The notes: generated by a model from the sequence alone, not told the origin. 64,000 nucleotides of DNA from Bordetella parapertussis (GCA_943331005.2 CALQJX020000010.1:1-64000); one strand, 5' to 3'; positions 6,901 through 16,111 are shown, counted from the stretch's first letter. Program-made: numbers and translations.

Positions 6901-8601
6901 CTACTCTTTTACAAACTTCCGGGTAACGGTGTTCTTGGTCTGCTCATCAATAAGCTGCACCAGATACGTGCCCGGCGCATAGTTGCTGATGTCTATACCA
7001 TACTGCAGCTGCGGACGTGGCAGCATGCACATGGTGCGGCCAATAGCATTTGTTATAGTGACATAATATGCCTGTACAGAAGGGTCGGGGAAGGCGAAAT
7101 ACAATCTGTCTTTTGCGGGGTTGGGGTATACGGTATAGTCTACACCTGCCTCACCGGTAGCTTTTACGCCAGAGGCATCGTTTACTACAAACTGGCCCAT
7201 CATGCCGCCATCTTCGTGCGGTGCAAAATGGCAATGATACATGAACGGGTGCAGGGCATCGGCATAGTCATCGAACTTTGCTACGAATGATACCGTTTCG
7301 TTGACGTGCAGGTAATAGGTATCCTTCCAGCCGCTTTCGTAAGAAGCTATTGGGCCAGAGCTGCGGGAAACGAGTTTGAACTGCACATCGTGTATATGGA
7401 AGCTATGACCGAAGACATTGTTGTTGGTAACGGTCCACATTTCTGTAGTGCCCAATACCACTGTCTTATTGATCAACGCCATATCGAAAGAAGTATTGTC
7501 GAATCGGAAAGGTATTGCTGCCGGACCAGGATTACCGTTGGTAACATTGACGGTGCGGGTCACAGTAGCGTCTGCAGATGTAGGGTAGGTATTGCTGGCC
7601 AGCGTAGTGGGCAATGTGGTTATAGCGCCGGCAGTAGCAGTGCCCACTACAATATTCAGAATATTGAAATTGCGGTTATTGAGCAGACTGCCGAAAACAC
7701 CGGTAGTATTGGGTTCGCCACCGCCAAAGCCCAGTTCCTGACCCGCATTGTAGGCCATCAGGTTCACACTGCTGCCCACGGCATCTGCGCCCAGGTTCAC
7801 CAGTATTTCTACTCTTTCACCCACCACTATTTTTGCCCTGGTTACGGCCACAGGCGCACTCAGCAGGCCGCCATCGTTGCCTATTACATAGAAGGTGCGA
7901 TTGTCGCTGAAGCCCAGATTATAGGCTCTTTCCATTTCTGCATTCAGTATGCGTAGTCGCACAAACTGCTTGGGTAGTGTTACCTGCGGATGCAGCGTGC
8001 CGTTCACCATCATGGTATCGCCATAGTGCCCTGATGTGTAGTCGATAGCATTTACGCCATCGAAGCGACGGCTGCTGAGTGCCAGCGGCAGGTCGTCTAC
8101 ACCATAGGTGCGTGGCAGCGGCAAGGCAGCTTCTTCGGCATCTCTTATTATGATCATGCCACCGGCGCCCTTTGCCATTTGTTCTTCGGTATGCTCGTGC
8201 AGGTGCGGGTGATACCAGAATGTGGTGGCCTTGTTGGTCACCTTCCAGTAGGGCTGCCACACTGTGCCCGGAGGAATGATCTGGTGCGGACCGCCATCCA
8301 TCACTGCCGGCAGGTGCATGCCATGCCAGTGCATAGTAGTGCTGTCGTTGAGGTAATTGTGAAGATTGATGTGTACGGTATCGCCCTGATTGAAGATGAG
8401 GGTAGGGCCCCAGAAGTTGCCGTTCACGCCGGCAGTAATGGTTTGGTTGCCGGGCAGGAACTGCTTGAAGGTGTCCCTTACATTGAGGTTGAAGGTGGTG
8501 CCCGAAAGTGTATCCGGAATGATGAGGGGGTTGTACTGTGCATTAGCATTGCCCAGACAGATGCAGAGCAGCAGAACAGCGAACATGCGCTTAAAAACCA
8601 T
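6901..8601 (-). CDS. Multicopper oxidase with T9SS C-terminal sorting domain
   Basis: The 566-residue protein has a signal peptide (FAVLLLCICLGNANAQ) and three cupredoxin-type domains. Copper ligand motifs are complete: HWHGMH (91-96), FWYHPHLHEHT (128-138), HSFHIHDVQF in the third domain, and MYHCHFAPHEDGGMMGQF, where the H-C-H-x3-H-x4-M pattern gives the type 1 site. The last 80 residues, from YTVYPNPAKDRLYF to KFVKE, form a type A T9SS sorting domain, so the enzyme is exported across the outer membrane and anchored or released. Substrates could be cuprous ions, phenols or metals. It is first in an operon with the redoxin gene. Confidence 0.94.
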   Translation of the reverse strand: MVFKRMFAVLLLCICLGNANAQYNPLIIPDTLSGTTFNLNVRDTFKQFLPGNQTITAGVNGNFWGPTLIFNQGDTVHINLHNYLNDSTTMHWHGMHLPAVMDGGPHQIIPPGTVWQPYWKVTNKATTFWYHPHLHEHTEEQMAKGAGGMIIIRDAEEAALPLPRTYGVDDLPLALSSRRFDGVNAIDYTSGHYGDTMMVNGTLHPQVTLPKQFVRLRILNAEMERAYNLGFSDNRTFYVIGNDGGLLSAPVAVTRAKIVVGERVEILVNLGADAVGSSVNLMAYNAGQELGFGGGEPNTTGVFGSLLNNRNFNILNIVVGTATAGAITTLPTTLASNTYPTSADATVTRTVNVTNGNPGPAAIPFRFDNTSFDMALINKTVVLGTTEMWTVTNNNVFGHSFHIHDVQFKLVSRSSGPIASYESGWKDTYYLHVNETVSFVAKFDDYADALHPFMYHCHFAPHEDGGMMGQFVVNDASGVKATGEAGVDYTVYPNPAKDRLYFAFPDPSVQAYYVTITNAIGRTMCMLPRPQLQYGIDISNYAPGTYLVQLIDEQTKNTVTRKFVKE

Positions 8602-8795
8602 AGTAGTGTATTTTAGAAAAAAATGATGTTTCGTATCTTAAACGACAAAAAATGCTAAAACCTTCGTTTTAAGGTAAAAATGGGTGTATTTACTTCATTA
8701 TTGCTTGTGAGGATATTTTTTTAGTGCGTTTAAACCTTTTAAAAACTTTTTAGTCGTACTTATGAACTTTCAAAGATTTAATAATCAATCAGTTA

Positions 8796-8803
8796 TAACT
8801 TTG
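8796..8803 (+). promoter_or_regulatory. -7 promoter element TAACTTTG
   Basis: This is a match to the Bacteroidota -7 consensus TAnnTTTG, 37 nt before the ATG of the T9SS protein at 8841, within a 239-bp AT-rich divergent spacer. Confidence 0.6.
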
Positions 8804-8840
8804 CAATCTTTATAAGGAATCAAAAATCAAATTAGCAAAA

Positions 8841-10268
8841 ATGAAAAACAAGTTCTTTTTAGTAACAATTTCCCTGTTTTGTGTCATCGGTGCACAGGCG
8901 CAGATCTCGCGTCTCATTGGCCTTACCAAAACTAAGTACAATGGTCTCAACTTCTCTACTATAGGGGATACTATCAACTATATGTACACAGGGGCAATGG
9001 ATACCAGTCGAAAGGGTGCACTGGCATACGACAGCTCTTACAGCATGGTTTATGGTACAGGTTATACACCAGGCAATCTCAGTTACAGGTACTACCAGAC
9101 TTTTGCAGATACTTTTAATATTGCCAGCGTTACTGCACAATCTTTCGATACCCCTTCAAACAACTGGGTAAATTACCAGCATACTACCAACACCTACGAC
9201 GCAACCAACAATCTTACCCAGTCTGTACTGCAGGTTAAATATCCGTCGACCGGAGGCTGGCTGAACAACACTAATAACACTTATACCTACACAGGCGCCA
9301 ATAACATCATCCGTATACTGCAGGGCTGGAATACCGGTTCTCTTTCATGGGTAAACAGGGAGAAAGATAGTTTTGCCTATGATGCAAGCAACAATATGAC
9401 CTATCATCTGGCACAAACGTGGGATACAACTTTGCTTGACTGGGTAAACAACAATCAGTTTTTTTATACCTATAACAGTGCCAATAAAGTGATACTGGCA
9501 ATGCGCCAGACATGGAACAGGTCTGCCGCAATATGGAGAAACAATACCAACACTATTTATGATTACAATGCTGCAACTCTGTTGTCTAATACCATTGTGC
9601 AACGCTGGGACACGACTGCGCTTGTATGGAATAACAGCACAGCTGATTCTATTCTTTATTTTCCGGGAGGCGATAAATCTGTAGAAACAACACTCAGGTG
9701 GGATACTACTACCCATGCCTGGGCAAACATTAACATGCATACATTCACTTATGATGCCAATCATAATGTTCTTACAGATACAACGCTCAACTGGAACAAT
9801 GCTGCCGCTGCTTTCATCTACAACAAGCTACGCATAAACAGTTATAACACGTATAACCAGATTCTGGTGACCACTACAGAGACGTGGAACACAGCATCAT
9901 CATCGTGGATATATAGGTTGGGTACAGGCGGCGGACCAGGCAATGCATCTGACATACAGTGGAGGTACTACTATGAATTGTATAGTGCCCCAACCGACGT
10001 AAAGGGGGCTGTAATTGATAATGGTAGCATGGTTACCTTCCCTGATCCGGCAAATGATCTGCTGAGTGTAAAACTTAATTGGAATGAAGCCACCGCATTT
10101 ACAATTGGGATTTATGATATGCGCGGCAGTCTGGTGCGCCAATGGAGCGAACCTGCTGTTCAGTCCTATGTTCGCACTATACCTGTAAGCGATCTGGCTC
10201 CGGGTTTCTACATCATAAAAGCAGGCAACGGCAGGCAGCAGCAGACACAGCAATTCATTAAGAATTAA
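8841..10268 (+). CDS. Repeat-rich secreted protein with T9SS sorting domain
   Basis: The 475-residue protein starts with a signal peptide (FFLVTISLFCVIGAQAQ). Residues 80-370 contain about seven degenerate repeats of 40-45 residues with the pattern W-D/N-T-x5-W-x-N-x8-Y-x-Y-x4-N, for example TWDTTLLDWVNNNQFFYTYN and RWDTTTHAWANINMHTFTYD. This resembles YD/RHS-like beta-strand repeats in extracellular proteins. The C-terminal 80 residues (MVTFPDPANDLLSVKLNW to QQFIKN) are a type A T9SS domain. The likely role is a surface or secreted structural or adhesive protein; the ligand is unknown. It is monocistronic, ending in the terminator at 10292. Confidence 0.85.
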   Translation: MKNKFFLVTISLFCVIGAQAQISRLIGLTKTKYNGLNFSTIGDTINYMYTGAMDTSRKGALAYDSSYSMVYGTGYTPGNLSYRYYQTFADTFNIASVTAQSFDTPSNNWVNYQHTTNTYDATNNLTQSVLQVKYPSTGGWLNNTNNTYTYTGANNIIRILQGWNTGSLSWVNREKDSFAYDASNNMTYHLAQTWDTTLLDWVNNNQFFYTYNSANKVILAMRQTWNRSAAIWRNNTNTIYDYNAATLLSNTIVQRWDTTALVWNNSTADSILYFPGGDKSVETTLRWDTTTHAWANINMHTFTYDANHNVLTDTTLNWNNAAAAFIYNKLRINSYNTYNQILVTTTETWNTASSSWIYRLGTGGGPGNASDIQWRYYYELYSAPTDVKGAVIDNGSMVTFPDPANDLLSVKLNWNEATAFTIGIYDMRGSLVRQWSEPAVQSYVRTIPVSDLAPGFYIIKAGNGRQQQTQQFIKN

Positions 10269-10291
10269 GTATTGCCTAGCGTAATTCTTAC

Positions 10292-10328
10292 AAGACAGGC
10301 GCCGCATTCAGCGGCGCCTGTCTTGTTC
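10292..10328. terminator. Strong hairpin terminator
   Basis: CAAGACAGGCGCCGC pairs perfectly with GCGGCGCCTGTCTTG around a 5-nt loop (ATTCA). It lies between convergent genes. The T-run after it is short, so termination on the + strand may be imperfect. Confidence 0.8.
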
Positions 10329-10362
10329 TCAGCACAAACCTAAACTGCTCTGAGGTATCAGA

Positions 10363-10926
10363 TCAATGACAATAGGTTTCATTGGCACTCCATGAAGCAT
10401 CATATCCGGTAAATGGACTAAACTGTGCCGGAAATCTGTAGTATGGTATATCTGATGATAGTCCGTTTACACAACTTCCGCCCGATAACAGGTATACATA
10501 TGTACCGCCGCTGTCAGTTGTATTATGGGCGGTAGTGTAGTTGATCTTCACATAGAACTTATATTTTTTGCTGCGGCTGTTTGTGGTCTGGTCTTTGCCG
10601 TCCCATAAGAGCAGAGATGTACCCATACTTTGGTAAACAAGTGCCCCATCGGTATCATAGATCTTTACAGATAAGTTTGAAAAATATCCCGGTGCTACCT
10701 CAGCACCTATCAAACTATACACATCATTATTACCATCTCCATTGGGTGTAAATGCAGTGGGAAGATATATACCGGCGGTATCGCTGCGACCTACAAATGG
10801 TGCAGTACAGGTGGTGCGGAGCGAACTGGCCAGATCTTTATCGGCATTTTTCGATGTTTTGTTGCACCCGGTCAGTATTACTGCGCAGAATATAGCGGCC
10901 ATTTTGCACAATGTGAGTTTATTCAT
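10363..10926 (-). CDS. Lipoprotein with gliding motility-associated C-terminal domain (CHU_C)
   Basis: With the internal ATG at 10926 the 187-residue protein begins MNKLTLCKMAAIFCAVILTGC, a clear lipoprotein signal with lipobox LTGC. The longer frame would add 12 residues with no signal logic. The core PTAFTPNGDGNNDVY and later NLSVKIYDTDGALVYQS and WDGKD are the signature of the CHU_C / type B T9SS sorting domain. Normally this domain closes a large adhesin; here it forms almost the whole protein and is followed by an extra 50 residues. The function is unknown and it is probably surface-exposed. Confidence 0.78.
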   Translation of the reverse strand: MNKLTLCKMAAIFCAVILTGCNKTSKNADKDLASSLRTTCTAPFVGRSDTAGIYLPTAFTPNGDGNNDVYSLIGAEVAPGYFSNLSVKIYDTDGALVYQSMGTSLLLWDGKDQTTNSRSKKYKFYVKINYTTAHNTTDSGGTYVYLLSGGSCVNGLSSDIPYYRFPAQFSPFTGYDASWSANETYCH

Positions 10927-11147
10927 AGTTATAAATATAACCAGATCAGTCTTTTGCAGCAAGTTTTATATTCTTTTACTACTCCGGATATTGTTATAAA
11001 GGTTCAAGTGAAACAAAGAACTATTCCTATGGCTAAGCTGGAATAATGCCCGATATTTTTGCGTAAGTTTGTTTAATATTTCTGACTATTTATTAAACAA
11101 AATAATTAAAGCCGTAGTTTACGGCAATATACCTACCCCTACTCTGT

Positions 11148-12554
11148 GTGATAAAGGAAACCATTAATATTGTTTGGCTGAAACGCGATCTGAGATTTAC
11201 AGATCACGAACCACTCTATACGGCACAGCAGCAAAACCTGCCACTGATGCTGGTATATTGTTTTGAACCATCAGTAATGGCTCATCACGACAGCGATGTG
11301 CGGCACTGGCGTTTTGTATATGAGTCGCTTATGGAAATGCAGGAGCGGCTGCGTGCCATAAACGGCCAAATAGCCATTTTTCATAACGAGGCGCAGCATG
11401 TCTTTGCTGCACTGGCAGGGCAATACAATATCCACACTGTTTTCTCGCATCAGGAAACGGGCAGCCAGCTTACCTACAGCAGAGATATTGCTATTGCGGG
11501 CTTCTTTAAAGCGCACAACATCATCTGGAAGGAGTATCAGACCAATGGTGTGGTGCGGCGGCTGAGATCGCGAAGCAACTGGGCAGAACGCTGGAAAAAA
11601 AGCATGACTGCCTACCCCAAAATTGTGGACGAACAGAAATGGCATTTCTGCATACCGGAAACCTCTTTTTACAACACACTGAAAGGCGCACCACTGTCAG
11701 AAGATATCACCACACGCAACAAGAACTTTCAGCAGGGAGGCGAATACTGGGCATGGCGTTATCTGGAGAGTTTTATAAAGGACCGGCATGTCAACTACAG
11801 CAAGTATATATCTAAGCCGCACCAGAGCAGGAAGGGGTGCAGCCGGCTCTCGCCCTATCTGGCCTATGGCAATATCAGCATGCGCATGGTATACCAGTAT
11901 ACCGCACAGCACTACGATACATCAGCCAATAAAAGGGCACTGAGCAATTTCATCTCTCGCCTGCACTGGCATTGTCATTTCATACAGAAGTTCGAGGACA
12001 ACTGCATCATGGAGTTCGAGAATGTGTACCGAGCCTACGATGAACTGCAGAAACCCCGGAACGAGCATTATATACAGGCATGGCAACAGGGCAGAACCGG
12101 TGTGCCGCTGGTAGATGCCTGCATGCGTTGTTTAGTACAGACAGGTTATATCAACTTCAGAATGAGGGCCATGGTGGTATCGTTCTTTGTCTTCAATCTG
12201 TGGCAAGACTGGCGCGAGCTGCACTTCCTGGCGCGTCAGTTTCTCGACTACGAGCCGGGCATACATTATCCGCAATTGCAGATGCAGGCCGGTGTTACCG
12301 GCACCAATACCATACGCATCTACAACCCCATAAAAAACTCCGAGGATCATGATACCGAAGCTGTCTTCGTAAAGCAGTGGCTGCCGGAGCTGGCAAACAT
12401 TCCCCCACACCTGATACATGAACCCTGGAAGCTGAACCTGCTGGAACAACAGCTTTATGCCTGCGAAATAGGCAAAGACTATCCGCACCCAATAGTAGAC
12501 ATAGAGACTACCAGAAAACATGCCAGCGACACAGTGTGGGAATACCGTAAATAG
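11148..12554 (+). CDS. Cryptochrome/photolyase family protein (FAD-binding)
   Basis: The 468-residue protein has an N-terminal photolyase antenna domain ([18 protein letters not shown], 7-24) and a C-terminal FAD-binding helical domain with [24 protein letters not shown] and [23 protein letters not shown]. These match class I-like photolyases or cryptochromes that repair UV-induced pyrimidine dimers with blue light, or act as light sensors. The start is GTG at 11148, because no in-frame ATG precedes [11 protein letters not shown]. It is the first gene of a three-gene photolyase operon and is separated by 10 bp from the next gene. Whether it is a repair enzyme or a signalling cryptochrome cannot be told from motifs alone. 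Confidence 0.9.
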   Translation: MIKETINIVWLKRDLRFTDHEPLYTAQQQNLPLMLVYCFEPSVMAHHDSDVRHWRFVYESLMEMQERLRAINGQIAIFHNEAQHVFAALAGQYNIHTVFSHQETGSQLTYSRDIAIAGFFKAHNIIWKEYQTNGVVRRLRSRSNWAERWKKSMTAYPKIVDEQKWHFCIPETSFYNTLKGAPLSEDITTRNKNFQQGGEYWAWRYLESFIKDRHVNYSKYISKPHQSRKGCSRLSPYLAYGNISMRMVYQYTAQHYDTSANKRALSNFISRLHWHCHFIQKFEDNCIMEFENVYRAYDELQKPRNEHYIQAWQQGRTGVPLVDACMRCLVQTGYINFRMRAMVVSFFVFNLWQDWRELHFLARQFLDYEPGIHYPQLQMQAGVTGTNTIRIYNPIKNSEDHDTEAVFVKQWLPELANIPPHLIHEPWKLNLLEQQLYACEIGKDYPHPIVDIETTRKHASDTVWEYRK

Positions 12555-12564
12555 CGCAACAATA

Positions 12565-14106
12565 ATGAGCACAAAAAAAACACTTCGCCTAGTAATGGGC
12601 GACCAGCTGAACAGTGATCATAGCTGGTATGCAAAAGCAGACCCTGCCGTTACCTATATACTCATGGAGGTGCGCAGCGAAACCGATTATGCCCACCATC
12701 ACATACAAAAGGTAGCAGGCTTCTTTGCGGCTATGCGTGCCTTTGCGGCAGCATTACAGGCACAGCAGCACAGGGTCATATACCTGAAACTCACGGACTC
12801 AGGAAACCTGCAGTCCTTCGAGCAGAATATAATGCAGCTTATAGAAGTAAACGGCTATACACACTTCGAATACCAGCTGCCCGATGAGTATAGAGCAGAT
12901 CTGCTGCTGCAAGGCCTTGTGTCTAAACTGACCATCTCTTACAGTGTGTGTGATACCGAACATTTTTTCAGTACGCGCGATGAGTTGAGCAACTTCTTTG
13001 CAGGGAAGAAAGGCTATATCATGGAGCACTTTTACCGCTACATGCGCAGGAAGAATAATGTGCTGATGGAGGGCGATAAACCACTTACCGGTCAATGGAA
13101 TTACGATAGCGATAACAGAAAGAAATTACCTGCCGGTCACAAGCCGGTATCGCCCTTTGTCTTCAGTAATGATGTGAGCGATATTGTAGCAGATTTACAA
13201 ACAACAACTGTAGCTACGATCGGCACCATAGATCCGGCTTCTTTTCTGTGGCCGGTAAACAGAGCGCAGTCGCTGTCTTTACTGCACTTTTTTGTAAAGG
13301 AATGTCTGCCTTTGTTTGGCACCTACGAGGATGCGATGGCGGCCAATGAATGGTCGTTATACCATTCAAGACTATCGTTCTCCCTGAATACAAAAATGCT
13401 ATCACCCGCAGAGGTGATAGCAGCAGCTACAGAAGAATGGCGCAACCGCAGCAATGAGATACAGTACAACCAGCTGGAAGGGTTTGTGCGGCAGATAATA
13501 GGGTGGAGAGAATATATGCGGGGCATATACTGGCATAAAATGCCGGAGTATGCCACCTTGAATTATCTGGAACATACCGCCCCGCTACCAGAATGGTACT
13601 GGACCGGCAACACCAGAATGAACTGCATGAAGCAGAGCATCACGCAGTCGCTCACATATGCCTATGCCCACCACATACAACGGCTGATGATAACGGGCAA
13701 TTTCGCCCTGCTGGCTGGTGTGCACCCCGATGAACTGGATGCCTGGTACCTGGGTATATACATAGATGCACTGGACTGGGTAGAGCTAACAAACACTAGG
13801 GGCATGAGCCAGTTTGCCGATGGTGGTATAGTAGGTACCAAGCCCTATGTAAGTTCTGCTGCCTATATAGACAAGATGAGTAATTATTGCGGCACCTGCT
13901 ATTACAACAAGGCACTGAAAACCGGCGACAAAGCCTGTCCGTTCAATAGCCTGTACTGGCACTTTTACAACCGGCACGAGCAGAAACTGGGCAGCAATGT
14001 GCGCGTGCAGATGATGTATACCATATGGCGCAAAATGTCACCAGAACAGCAAGCGGCACTATTGCAGCAAGCCGATCACTACCTCAAAAACATAAATACC
14101 CTATAA
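12565..14106 (+). CDS. Iron-sulfur bacterial cryptochrome/photolyase (FeS-BCP, PhrB/CryB-like)
   Basis: The frame opens at 12520, but the ATG at 12565 (MSTKKTLRLVMGDQLN) begins exactly at the family N-terminus and avoids overlap with the upstream gene, giving 513 residues. The domain order is a deoxyribodipyrimidine photolyase-related antenna domain, then the FAD-binding domain with GWREYMRGIYW and ELDAWYLGIYIDALDWVELTNTRGMSQFADGG. Four cysteines (C354, C442, C445, C458) have the spacing 88-3-13 of the [4Fe-4S] ligands of Agrobacterium PhrB. That family repairs (6-4) photoproducts. It overlaps no gene and is followed after 1 bp by the DASH gene. Confidence 0.92.
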   Translation: MSTKKTLRLVMGDQLNSDHSWYAKADPAVTYILMEVRSETDYAHHHIQKVAGFFAAMRAFAAALQAQQHRVIYLKLTDSGNLQSFEQNIMQLIEVNGYTHFEYQLPDEYRADLLLQGLVSKLTISYSVCDTEHFFSTRDELSNFFAGKKGYIMEHFYRYMRRKNNVLMEGDKPLTGQWNYDSDNRKKLPAGHKPVSPFVFSNDVSDIVADLQTTTVATIGTIDPASFLWPVNRAQSLSLLHFFVKECLPLFGTYEDAMAANEWSLYHSRLSFSLNTKMLSPAEVIAAATEEWRNRSNEIQYNQLEGFVRQIIGWREYMRGIYWHKMPEYATLNYLEHTAPLPEWYWTGNTRMNCMKQSITQSLTYAYAHHIQRLMITGNFALLAGVHPDELDAWYLGIYIDALDWVELTNTRGMSQFADGGIVGTKPYVSSAAYIDKMSNYCGTCYYNKALKTGDKACPFNSLYWHFYNRHEQKLGSNVRVQMMYTIWRKMSPEQQAALLQQADHYLKNINTL

Positions 14107-14107
14107 A

Positions 14108-15406
14108 ATGAATACCTCCATAGTATGGTTTAAAACAGATCTGCGCCTGCACGACAATGAAACGCTCATTGCTGCATTGCAGCACAGCGACCGCATAGTG
14201 CCTGTTTATTGTTTTGACGATGTAGACTACGCCACCACCCCATACGGCTTCAAAAGAACAGGTGCATTCCGCGCGCAGTTCATTTTGCAGGCTTTGGAAG
14301 ATCTGGACCGCAGATTGCGTTTGCTGGGCTCGGGGCTGGTAGTAGTAAAGGGCAATACTGCCAGTGAGTTGCAGCAGCTGGTTGCCATTTACCAAGCCTG
14401 CAGCATATATACGGCAGAACAGGTAGCGCCTTACGAGCTGTTACAGCAGCAGGAAGTAGCACAGTTGTTACAACCTATGCATTGCACACTGCAGGTAGTG
14501 GGCAATAATACACTATACCATACTACAGACTTGCCATTTTCGCCCGAAGAAGCACCCGAGGTATTTACGGCTTTCAGACAGAAGACAGAAGCTGTGTCTA
14601 CAGTAAGGGAATGCTTCAGTGATCCGTTCTTTATCTCATCTCCCCTCTTGCCTGAACTTGATTTACCAACCTTATCAGAACTGCAGCTTACAAGCGCTGT
14701 GGCAGATACCCGGGGTGGCATAATTTATAATGGTGGCGAAACAAGTGCACTGCAAAGAGTGCAGTATTATTTCGAAGAAAGCAGACTGGTATCTACTTAC
14801 AAAGAAACACGCAATCAGTTGGTGGGTGCAGACTATGCCACCCGCTTCTCGGCATGGCTGGCAATAGGCTGTTTGTCGCCAAGGTTTATATACCACAAGC
14901 TGAAGGAATATGAACAGACCTATGGAGCCAATGACTCTACCTATTGGGTGGTGTTCGAACTCTTGTGGCGCGATTATTTCAGTATCATGATGAAGAAACA
15001 TGGCAATAAGTACTTCCTGAAGAAGGGTATAAAGAAATGGCAGATTCTTCCAGTGCCCCACAACCACCAGGCACTGCAAAGCTGGGTAAATGGCCAAACC
15101 GGAGTAGATTTTGTAGATGCCAATATGCGGGAGCTGCAACTGACCGGTTTTATGAGCAACCGCGGCAGACAAAACGTAGCAAGCTACCTTTGCAACGATC
15201 TGAAAATTGACTGGCGATATGGTGCTGCCTATTTCGAGGAGCAGCTCATAGACTATGATGTGTGCAGCAACTGGGGCAACTGGGCATATATAGCTGGTGT
15301 GGGCAACGACCCCAGACCCAACAGATACTTCAATATCCGCAAGCAGGCCGACCAGTATGATGCCGACAAAAAATTCAGAGAACTATGGCTCTCCGATCGG
15401 GGATAG
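14108..15406 (+). CDS. Cryptochrome DASH family photolyase
   Basis: The 432-residue protein starts SIVWFKTDLRLHDNETL (antenna domain). The FAD-binding domain includes TRFSAWLAIGCLSPRFIY, VVFELLWRDYF, TGFMSNRGRQNVASYLCND and the closing YDVCSNWGNWAYIAGVGNDP with NRYFNIRKQADQYDADKKF. These are classic DASH motifs; the enzymes repair cyclobutane dimers in single-stranded DNA and bind FAD and methenyltetrahydrofolate. It is the last gene of the three-gene operon, starting 1 bp after the FeS-BCP stop. The tRNA gene follows 98 bp downstream. Confidence 0.95.
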   Translation: MNTSIVWFKTDLRLHDNETLIAALQHSDRIVPVYCFDDVDYATTPYGFKRTGAFRAQFILQALEDLDRRLRLLGSGLVVVKGNTASELQQLVAIYQACSIYTAEQVAPYELLQQQEVAQLLQPMHCTLQVVGNNTLYHTTDLPFSPEEAPEVFTAFRQKTEAVSTVRECFSDPFFISSPLLPELDLPTLSELQLTSAVADTRGGIIYNGGETSALQRVQYYFEESRLVSTYKETRNQLVGADYATRFSAWLAIGCLSPRFIYHKLKEYEQTYGANDSTYWVVFELLWRDYFSIMMKKHGNKYFLKKGIKKWQILPVPHNHQALQSWVNGQTGVDFVDANMRELQLTGFMSNRGRQNVASYLCNDLKIDWRYGAAYFEEQLIDYDVCSNWGNWAYIAGVGNDPRPNRYFNIRKQADQYDADKKFRELWLSDRG

Positions 15407-15482
15407 TTTTACACCATTTCATGCCACCATCAATAAAAAGCATGATTTTTAATGTGCATAATAATTAATCGGAGAAACCTGT

Positions 15483-15490
15483 TATATTTG
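15483..15490 (+). promoter_or_regulatory. -7 promoter element TATATTTG for tRNA-Ala
   Basis: TATATTTG fits TAnnTTTG and ends 14 nt before the first base of the tRNA. Confidence 0.6.
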
Positions 15491-15504
15491 CAACCTCTTA
15501 GCTC

Positions 15505-15578
<74 letters not shown>

Positions 15579-15583
15579 CTTTC

Positions 15584-15612
15584 AGCCCCGCAATTTGCGG
15601 GGCTATTTTTTT
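15584..15612 (+). terminator. Intrinsic terminator after tRNA-Ala
   Basis: AGCCCCGC pairs with GCGGGGCT around the loop AATTT and is followed by A and seven T's. It starts 6 nt after the tRNA. Confidence 0.9.
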
Positions 15613-15615
15613 GTC

Positions 15616-15867
15616 ATGCACTACTACATTTATATAATCTATTCCCACTCTCTTGATAAGTACTAAACAGGATACACCGAAGATATTGCCTTGCGGATCA
15701 ATCAGCATAATTTAGGAATATCTACATTTACTGCCAAAGCCAGCGACTGGGAACTTAAGTATTCGGAAACATTCCCAACACGGGAGGCTGCTATGAAAAG
15801 GGAGTCAGCAATCAAAAAGAAAAAAAGCAGAAAATATATTGAGTGGCTCATTAGCTCAGCTGGCTAG
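15616..15867 (+). pseudogene. GIY-YIG nuclease family gene broken by one nonsense codon
   Basis: Reading from the ATG at 15616 gives MHYYIYIIYSHSLDKY, then TAA at 15664-15666, then TGYTEDIALRINQHN, GISTFTAKASDWELKYSE and REAAMKRESAIKKKKSRKYI. This is the compact GIY-YIG family (YIYI and GYT motifs, with R in LRINQH and E in KRESAIK). A tyrosine (TAC) in place of TAA restores the usual DKYYTGYT. Apart from that codon, the 83-codon frame is intact. The frame ends IEWLISSAG-stop, and the last codons are the D arm of the duplicated tRNA at 15845. It lies just after the tRNA-Ala terminator. Family relatives are single-domain nucleases of uncertain role; homing is an inference. Confidence 0.82.
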
Positions 15868-15930
15868 CGCGCTTGCTTGTCCCGATAGGCATCGGGAAAG
15901 AGGTCATCGGTTCGACTCCGTTATTCTCCA
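15845..15930 (+). other. tRNA-Ala-like partial duplicate with palindrome in anticodon arm
   Basis: The D-arm stretch ATTAGCTCAGCTGGCTAG (15850-15867) and the 31 bp from GAGGTCATCGG to ATTCTCCA (15900-15930) are identical to the tRNA-Ala at 15505. The 5' acceptor strand (GGCTCAT) no longer pairs fully with ATTCTCC. The anticodon loop region is replaced by the 20-bp palindrome TGTCCCGATAGGCATCGGGA (15878-15897). A working tRNA is therefore unlikely. It forms the 3' boundary of the GIY-YIG unit. Confidence 0.85.
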
Positions 15931-15931
15931 C

Positions 15932-15984
15932 AAAAACAAGAAAGGGTGCGCAGAGCGAGAGCAATGTCACCCTTTCTTGTTTTT
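15932..15984. terminator. Long perfect hairpin after the tRNA-like sequence
   Basis: AAAAACAAGAAAGGGTG pairs with CACCCTTTCTTGTTTTT (17 bp, perfect) around a 19-nt loop. With a 5' A-run and 3' T-run it could terminate on either strand. Confidence 0.75.
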
Positions 15985-16072
15985 CCCTTCGCTCTCTTTC
16001 TGTTTCGCGCTCTAAAAATAGCCTGGCTGAAACCGCTCTAAATCCTCTTATACAAGTTCAACGCATCCCCAC

Positions 16073-16111
16073 AAACGACGAACCCCTTGCAATGCAAGGG
16101 GTTCGTCGTTT
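16073..16111. terminator. 18-bp perfect hairpin terminator
   Basis: AAACGACGAACCCCTTGC and its exact complement flank a 3-nt loop (AAT), ending in TTTT. It is 34 bp beyond the stop of the NHL protein on the - strand and probably ends that transcript. It is among the strongest stems in the window. Confidence 0.85.
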
